Origin: Pleuronectes platessa
Lineage: Eukaryota > Chordata > Actinopteri > Pleuronectiformes > Pleuronectidae
Assembly: GCF_947347685.1 (NCBI RefSeq)
Contig: NW_026519085.1
Coordinates: forward strand, 1 to 64,000
Direction: 5' to 3'
Length of the DNA: 64,000 nucleotides
Below, in pieces: positions 57,623-64,000 of this stretch (positions within the stretch are counted from its first letter, which is position 1; each line of letters begins with the position of its first letter). Both the position numbers and the translations under genes were made by a program. A model generated the notes under the pieces. That model was given only the letters and a program-made list of their open reading frames with translations. It was not told where the DNA came from and ran no database searches.

Positions 57623-58787
57623 AGATTGCAACTATGGATGTGTTATTACAGTATTAACTGATACTTACCTATGTAATTGCCTTACCTGAAAAAAGGAAAA
57701 TAAGAGGAATTACCTACCCCAACTAGGGATGATTTAATGATGGCAAATGGTCTATTTATAACAACTGCATTGTAGCAGAATTTTTTGAACCACCTATAAC
57801 TCTAATTTGAGAATATTATACTCATTTGAGAACTACCTAAACTCTAATTTGAGACGATTATACTCACCTGAGAACTAAGACTACCACCTACCGTGTAAAA
57901 GGGGATAGCTTCTTTAGAAACCTACCCACACGTAAAGACAACTATATTTAATAGTGTTTGTACAAGGTTATTTTACCAAGTGAGGGGCACCCTATGTTCC
58001 AGGAGGGCCCGTGCATAACGTTGGACCGACGGGGTCGGTCCACGGATATTACCGTTCTTACCTAACCCTGGCCAGTGCCGCCTGGAACAGCATTGGGGTG
58101 CCCTTCTAAAACACTGCTTTAGTCTTCTCCATGTTGGACCGATGCTGTCCAATTTTTAGGAATCGTTTCCCACAAGCAACTGGCGAGAAAGAGGCCAAGG
58201 AATTAACGGCTCCCGACGGACCCTGCTTTCTACTACCCCTACCCCAAATCCTCTTACCCTAACCCTAACCCCAGGACCCCTTACCCTAACCCTAACCACA
58301 GGACCCCTTGCCCTCATCCTAACCCCCATCCCATCTGGTTCAGGGACGATGCTGTTGGACAGTGTAAATATGAAGAAAGGCATGGTTTTGGCTGGGTAGT
58401 GGAAGGTGGAATAGCTGAGATTTAAACACTACGGAGTATTCATCTTTTTTCCTTTTTTAACTGTAAGGAGGAAAAAGGGAGGAATTATCCACTAACAACA
58501 CCAATTGGTTTATTACATGTTTTATTTCAAACCAGAGAAACATGTACATAACTACAATACAGAATATTCACCTGTGTAATTACCTCACCTGAAAAAAGGT
58601 ATAAAGAAGGAATTACAGACAACACCATTGGATTTACTACATGTTTTATTTCAAACAGAAAAAAACATTAACATAATAATATGACAAATACTTACCTGGT
58701 AATTACCTTAAGAAAAGGAATTACCCACCTCACATTTCAATTGGATCCACCCTTCACATTGTCTCGAAAAGAGTTTTGTAAAAGAAA

Positions 58788-58821
58788 GGGGAGGAGTCTA
58801 ACAGAGGCAGAGAGTATATAA
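58788..58821 (+). promoter_or_regulatory. GC-rich box plus TATA box, family 2b copy 2
   Basis: As at 57414-57447, one 1,374-bp period on. Confidence 0.55.
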
Positions 58822-58941
58822 GGCAGATCAGCAAACAGCTCACTGCTCACTCTGACCTCAGCCAGCATAGGACAAAATGCTCCATGCACTCATCACAAAC
58901 AAAGCAAAATGACTTGTGTTTATTACCACTTATCACACATC

Positions 58942-58996
58942 TTAAGCCCAAGCCTGAAGAAGATTTATTTCAATCGAAACGTCGCGGCGGGCTTAA
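58942..58996 (+). ncRNA. Hammerhead-ribozyme-like motif, family 2b copy 2
   Basis: Same as 57568-57622. Confidence 0.62.
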
Positions 58997-59434
58997 AGAT
59001 TGCAACTATGGATGTGTTATTACAGTATTAACTGATACTTACCTATGTAATTGCCTTACCTGAAAAAAGGAAAATAAGAGGAATTACCTACCCCAACTAG
59101 GGATGATTTAATGATGGCAAATGGTCTATTTATAACAACTGCATTGTAGCAGAATTTTTTGAACCACCTATAACTCTAATTTGAGAATATTATACTCATT
59201 TGAGAACTACCTAAACTCTAATTTGAGACGATTATACTCACCTGAGAACTAAGACTACCACCTACCGTGTAAAAGGGGATAGCTTCTTTAGAAACCTACC
59301 CACACGTAAAGACAACTATATTTAATAGTGTTTGTACAAGGTTATTTTACCAAGTGAGGGGCACCCTATGTTCCAGGAGGGCCCGTGCATAACGTTGGAC
59401 CGACGGGGTCGGTCCACGGATATTACCGTTCTTA

Positions 59435-59474
59435 CCTAACCCTAACCCTAACCCTAACCCTAACCCTAACCCTA
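59435..59474 (+). repeat. ITS at the family 2b / family 1 boundary
   Basis: About 40 bp. Distal flank: family 2b seed. Proximal flank: family 1 position 452 (CTATGCCTAG), CTA shared. Confidence 0.95.
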
Positions 59475-60507
59475 TGCCTAGTCAGGTTCCTTAGACCCTT
59501 ACCCTAACCACACCACCCCTTGCCTAAACCTAACCCCGCCCACTTTTCAGATTCGCTCGTTCGACCCCTTCCCAAGGTCCTAGAAGCTCGGGGATGGTAC
59601 CAATCGATCCGCAGTACCCCGTTTGGTAGAGACAGACGCCCTTTCCAAGTCTCTACGACCTTCACAACAAAAGTTATTCAAGAATATCTCCTCAGCAGGC
59701 TATGCTAATGAGGCGGCCTAATTACAATCCCGTTTCTCTCAAATATCTCGGCATAGAAGACACCAAAACTCAAAATTACAGGATATTCACCATCCCAACA
59801 GAGAATTCTCCTCAGAAATGTCATTTTATCACATCAAATTCAAAACCCTAAATTCAGGAAAAACCATGACCAAGGTGAACTCACACACAAGACAAGTGCC
59901 CCACAGATCAAACAGCTCATTAGACAAATCTTGGAGAAATCCAAAATCAGTCGCTTGGAAGAATGAGAGTGAAGCATCTCCTTGGGCCGTGCGGTGTATG
60001 GGGCACAGGAGCTCTTCTGGGGGCCCAATCATCTCTTCTGGGGGCCCAATCATGGGGGGCCAAGGAGATGCAGTGGTCTGGACACACATCAGGCCCCTCT
60101 TCATTCAGCCTGAAAGGTAAGAATGCAGGTAAGATCCACAGAAATTCCACCAGAAATCAGAAATTCCGAACTAGCCCCGCCCACTTTTGGGGATTTGGGC
60201 GTTCGACCCCTTCCGAAGGTCGTAGAAGCTCGAAAATGGTACCAATCGATGCGCAATACCCCACTTGCCAGAAACAAATGCCCTCTCCCACTCTCTACGA
60301 CCTTCACAAAAAAAGTTATTCAAGAATATCTCCTCGGCTTTTCGGCCATTTGCTACTTCGACCCCTTCCGAAGGTCGTAGGAGCTCGGGGATGGCACCAA
60401 TCGATCCGCAGGACCCACATTAGTTCAATAGAAACCACTTTCCAAGTCTCTACGACCTTCAGAAAAAAAGTTATTCAAGAATATCTCCTTCTCCAATGTG
60501 CTTTCAT
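59475..60507. repeat. Family 1 block, type C-like
   Basis: Position 1 at 60127. Type C markers (GAATGAGAGTG, 21-bp duplication, AAGGAGATGCAG, AAGATCCACAG, CACAACAAAAG) combined with GCTCGGGGATGG and TTTGGTAGAG of type F and CTCGGCTTTTC of type B. Confidence 0.92.
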
Positions 60508-60554
60508 CCCTAATCCTAACCCTAACCCTAACCCTAACCCTAACCCTAACCCTA
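60508..60554 (+). repeat. ITS (copy of 55430)
   Basis: Same length and proximal junction (position 1075, type F) as 55430-55476, 5,078 bp away, but the unit to the left is type C-like rather than D-like. Confidence 0.95.
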
Positions 60555-62027
60555 AGAATGCAGGTAAGATCGACACAAATTCCACCAGAAATCAGAAATT
60601 CCGAACTAGCCCCTCCCACTTTTGGGGATTTGGGCGTTCGACCCCTTCCGAAGGTCGTAGAAGCTCGAAAATGGTACCAATCGATGCGCAATACCCCACT
60701 TGCCAGAAACAAATGCCCTCTCCCAGTCTCTACGACCTTCACAAAAAAAGTTATTCAAGAATATCTCCTCGGGTTTTCGGCCATTTGCTCGTTCGACCCC
60801 TTCCGAAGGTCGTAGGAGCTCGCGGATGGCACCAATCGATCCGCAGGACCCACATTAGTTCAATAGAAACCACTTTCCAAGTCTCTACGACCTTCAGAAA
60901 AAAAGTTATTCAAGAATATCTCCTTCTCCAATGTGCTTTCATCCCTAATCCTTACCTTAACCCTAGCTGTTTTAGCGACTTTCTTATTCAGAGGTTCTGG
61001 ACTTCGATTCTATGCCTAGTCAGGTTCCTTAGACCCTTACCCTAACCACACCACCCCTTGCCTAAACCTAACCCCGCCCACTTTTCAGATTCGCTCGTTC
61101 GACCCCTTCCCAAGGTCCTAGAAGCTCGGGGATGGTACCAATCGATCCGCAGTACCCCATTTGGTAGAGACAGACGCCCTTTCCAAGTCTCTACGACCTT
61201 CACAGCAAAAGTTATTCAAGAATATCTCCTAACCCACGCAATGCATGCTGGGAGTGCCTAATTACAATCCCGTTTTTCTCAAATATCTCGGCATAGAAGA
61301 CACCAAAACTCAAAATTTGAGGATATTTACCATCCCAAGACAGAATTCTCCTCAGAAATATCATTTGATCACATCAAATTCAAAACCCTAAATTCAGGAA
61401 AAACCATGACCAAGGTGAACTCACACACAAGACAAGTGCCCCACAGATCAAACAGCTCATTAGACAAATCATGATTGAGAAATCCAAAATCAGTCGCTTG
61501 GAAGAATGACAGTGAAGCATCTCCTTGGGCCGTGCGGTGTATGGGGCACAGGAGCTCTTCTGGGGGCCCAATCATGGGGGGCCAAGGAGGCAGTGGTCTG
61601 GACACACATCAGGCCCCTCTTCATTCAACCTGAAAGGTAAGAATGCAGGTAAGATCGACACAAATTCCACCAGAAATCAGAAATTCCGAACTAGCCCCTC
61701 CCACTTTTGGGGATTTGGGCGTTCGACCCCTTCCGAAGGTCGTAGAAGCTCGAAAATGGTACCAATCGATGCGCAATACCCCACTTGCCAGAAACAAATG
61801 CCCTCTCCCAGTCTCTACGACCTTCACAAAAAAAGTTATTCAAGAATATCTCCTCGGGTTTTCGGCCATTTGCTCGTTCGACCCCTTCCGAAGGTCGTAG
61901 GAGCTCGCGGATGGCACCAATCGATCCGCAGGACCCACATTAGTTCAATAGAAACCACTTTCCAAGTCTCTACGACCTTCAGAAAAAAAGTTATTCAAGA
62001 ATATCTCCTTCTCCAATGTGCTTTCAT
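60555..62027. repeat. Family 1 block, type F (second copy)
   Basis: Matches 55477-56949 at a constant offset of 5,078 bp, including the replaced segment (61230-61256). Position 1 at about 60567 and 61647. Confidence 0.95.
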
Positions 62028-62073
62028 CCCTAACCCTAACCCTAACCCTAACCCTAACCCTAACCCTAACCCT
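62028..62073 (+). repeat. ITS (copy of 56950, one repeat longer)
   Basis: About 46 bp against 40 bp in its copy. Register II distal, family 2b proximal. It shifts the duplication offset from 5,078 to 5,084 bp. Confidence 0.95.
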
Positions 62074-62497
62074 GTAAATATGAAGAAAGGCATGGTTTTG
62101 GCTGGGTAGTGGAAGGTGGAATAGCTGAGATTTAAACACTACGGAGTATTCATCTTTTTTCCTTTTTTAACTGTAAGGAGGAAAAAGGGAGGAATTATCC
62201 ACTAACAACACCAATTGGTTTATTACATGTTTTATTTCAAACCAGAGAAACATGTACATAACTACAATACAGAATATTCACCTGTGTAATTACCTCACCT
62301 GAAAAAAGGTATAAAGAAGGAATTACAGACAACACCATTGGATTTACTACATGTTTTATTTCAAACAGAAAAAAACATTAACATAATAATATGACAAATA
62401 CTTACCTGGTAATTACCTTAAGAAAAGGAATTACCCACCTCACATTTCAATTGGATCCACCCTTCACATTGTCTCGAAAAGAGTTTTGTAAAAGAAA

Positions 62498-62531
62498 GGG
62501 GAGGAGTCTAACAGAGGCAGAGAGTATATAA
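62498..62531 (+). promoter_or_regulatory. GC-rich box plus TATA box, family 2b copy 3
   Basis: As at 57414-57447. Confidence 0.55.
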
Positions 62532-62651
62532 GGCAGATCAGCAAACAGCTCACTGCTCACTCTGACCTCAGCCAGCATAGGACAAAATGCTCCATGCACT
62601 CATCACAAACAAAGCAAAATGACTTGTGTTTATTACCACTTATCACACATC

Positions 62652-62706
62652 TTAAGCCCAAGCCTGAAGAAGATTTATTTCAATCGAAACGTCGCGGCGG
62701 GCTTAA
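62652..62706 (+). ncRNA. Hammerhead-ribozyme-like motif, family 2b copy 3
   Basis: Same as 57568-57622. Confidence 0.62.
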
Positions 62707-63871
62707 AGATTGCAACTATGGATGTGTTATTACAGTATTAACTGATACTTACCTATGTAATTGCCTTACCTGAAAAAAGGAAAATAAGAGGAATTACCTA
62801 CCCCAACTAGGGATGATTTAATGATGGCAAATGGTCTATTTATAACAACTGCATTGTAGCAGAATTTTTTGAACCACCTATAACTCTAATTTGAGAATAT
62901 TATACTCATTTGAGAACTACCTAAACTCTAATTTGAGACGATTATACTCACCTGAGAACTAAGACTACCACCTACCGTGTAAAAGGGGATAGCTTCTTTA
63001 GAAACCTACCCACACGTAAAGACAACTATATTTAATAGTGTTTGTACAAGGTTATTTTACCAAGTGAGGGGCACCCTATGTTCCAGGAGGGCCCGTGCAT
63101 AACGTTGGACCGACGGGGTCGGTCCACGGATATTACCGTTCTTACCTAACCCTGGCCAGTGCCGCCTGGAACAGCATTGGGGTGCCCTTCTAAAACACTG
63201 CTTTAGTCTTCTCCATGTTGGACCGATGCTGTCCAATTTTTAGGAATCGTTTCCCACAAGCAACTGGCGAGAAAGAGGCCAAGGAATTAACGGCTCCCGA
63301 CGGACCCTGCTTTCTACTACCCCTACCCCAAATCCTCTTACCCTAACCCTAACCCCAGGACCCCTTACCCTAACCCTAACCACAGGACCCCTTGCCCTCA
63401 TCCTAACCCCCATCCCATCTGGTTCAGGGACGATGCTGTTGGACAGTGTAAATATGAAGAAAGGCATGGTTTTGGCTGGGTAGTGGAAGGTGGAATAGCT
63501 GAGATTTAAACACTACGGAGTATTCATCTTTTTTCCTTTTTTAACTGTAAGGAGGAAAAAGGGAGGAATTATCCACTAACAACACCAATTGGTTTATTAC
63601 ATGTTTTATTTCAAACCAGAGAAACATGTACATAACTACAATACAGAATATTCACCTGTGTAATTACCTCACCTGAAAAAAGGTATAAAGAAGGAATTAC
63701 AGACAACACCATTGGATTTACTACATGTTTTATTTCAAACAGAAAAAAACATTAACATAATAATATGACAAATACTTACCTGGTAATTACCTTAAGAAAA
63801 GGAATTACCCACCTCACATTTCAATTGGATCCACCCTTCACATTGTCTCGAAAAGAGTTTTGTAAAAGAAA

Positions 63872-63905
63872 GGGGAGGAGTCTAACAGAGGCAGAGAGTA
63901 TATAA
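63872..63905 (+). promoter_or_regulatory. GC-rich box plus TATA box, family 2b copy 4
   Basis: As at 57414-57447. Its hammerhead-like motif would lie just beyond the window end. Confidence 0.55.
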
Positions 63906-64000
63906 GGCAGATCAGCAAACAGCTCACTGCTCACTCTGACCTCAGCCAGCATAGGACAAAATGCTCCATGCACTCATCACAAACAAAGCAAAATGACTTG

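Larger units (their letters stand above)
56990..59434. repeat. Family 2b array, 1,374-bp unit
   Basis: One complete unit (56990-58363) and one truncated at its seed (58364-59434). Relative to family 2 it lacks the part like 30000-30600. It gains about 190 bp after the hammerhead-like motif, including a twofold AACTCTAATTTGAGA...TATACTCA repeat near 57795-57880. Hairpins at 58022-58042 and 59396-59416. Confidence 0.94.
62074..64000. repeat. Family 2b array (second copy, cut by the window end)
   Basis: One complete unit (62074-63447) and 553 bp of the next. Matches 56990-58916 at an offset of 5,084 bp. Hairpin at 63106-63126; degenerate telomeric cluster at about 63319-63413. Confidence 0.94.

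Noticed and set aside
1..64000. The whole pattern as an assembly artefact
   Set aside because: Tandem arrays are easily misassembled, so copy numbers and tract lengths may be wrong. But the many different proximal junctions, each with a fixed distal flank, and the type switches across them are hard to produce by assembly error. Spanning reads would settle it.

Overview
This window is the end of a linear eukaryotic chromosome. It opens with 783 bp of uninterrupted CCCTAA repeats. The chromosome end is therefore on the left and the centromere lies to the right. The TTAGGG-type telomere, RNA polymerase II-like TATA motifs and hammerhead-ribozyme-like motifs suggest an animal, but the species cannot be told from the sequence. 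I see no protein-coding gene, tRNA or rRNA. The long open frames are by-products of tandem repeats.

Almost everything after the telomere is built from three subtelomeric repeat families and 45 interstitial telomeric tracts (ITSs). Family 1 is a ~1,080-bp unit; I number its positions so that base 784 is position 1. It occurs in sequence types that I call A to F. Family 2 is an 1,828-bp unit, with a 1,374-bp variant called 2b. Family 3 is a diverged relative of family 2, present once.

Layout: 784-25898 is a nearly identical type A array. 25966-29911 is type B. 29967-34979 is family 2 (2.75 units). 35012-41345 is type A again. 41404-50163 is type C with one type D unit inside. 50214-52904 is a dense mosaic of fragments of families 1, 2 and 3. 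52943-55429 is type C/D-like. 55477-59434 is type F followed by family 2b. 59475-60507 is type C-like. 60555-64000 repeats the type F plus 2b block and runs off the window.

The main result is a rule obeyed by all 45 ITSs. All are in the same orientation as the terminal telomere. The distal (left) flank is essentially constant: it is a short telomere-like 'seed' inside family 1 (positions 382-391; 40 cases) or the CCTAACCC seed of families 2 and 3 (5 cases). The proximal (right) flank varies, with about 26 different breakpoints, usually sharing 1-4 bases with the telomere repeat. The living telomere has the same kind of proximal junction (position 1 of family 1). I infer repeated cycles: the end is truncated and healed by telomere addition (variable junction). 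The telomere then becomes short, its G-strand invades an internal seed elsewhere (constant junction), and copying runs outward to a new end. The nearest known parallels are amplification of Y' elements in yeast type I survivors and template-for-ALT sequences in nematode and mouse cells.

Families 2 and 3 also share a GC-rich box plus TATATAA, then a hammerhead-ribozyme-like motif about 130 bp downstream, then a hairpin about 20-40 bp before the seed. Paired changes between the two families keep both the ribozyme stem and the hairpin. This points to a transcribed, structured RNA, possibly derived from a Penelope-like retroelement.
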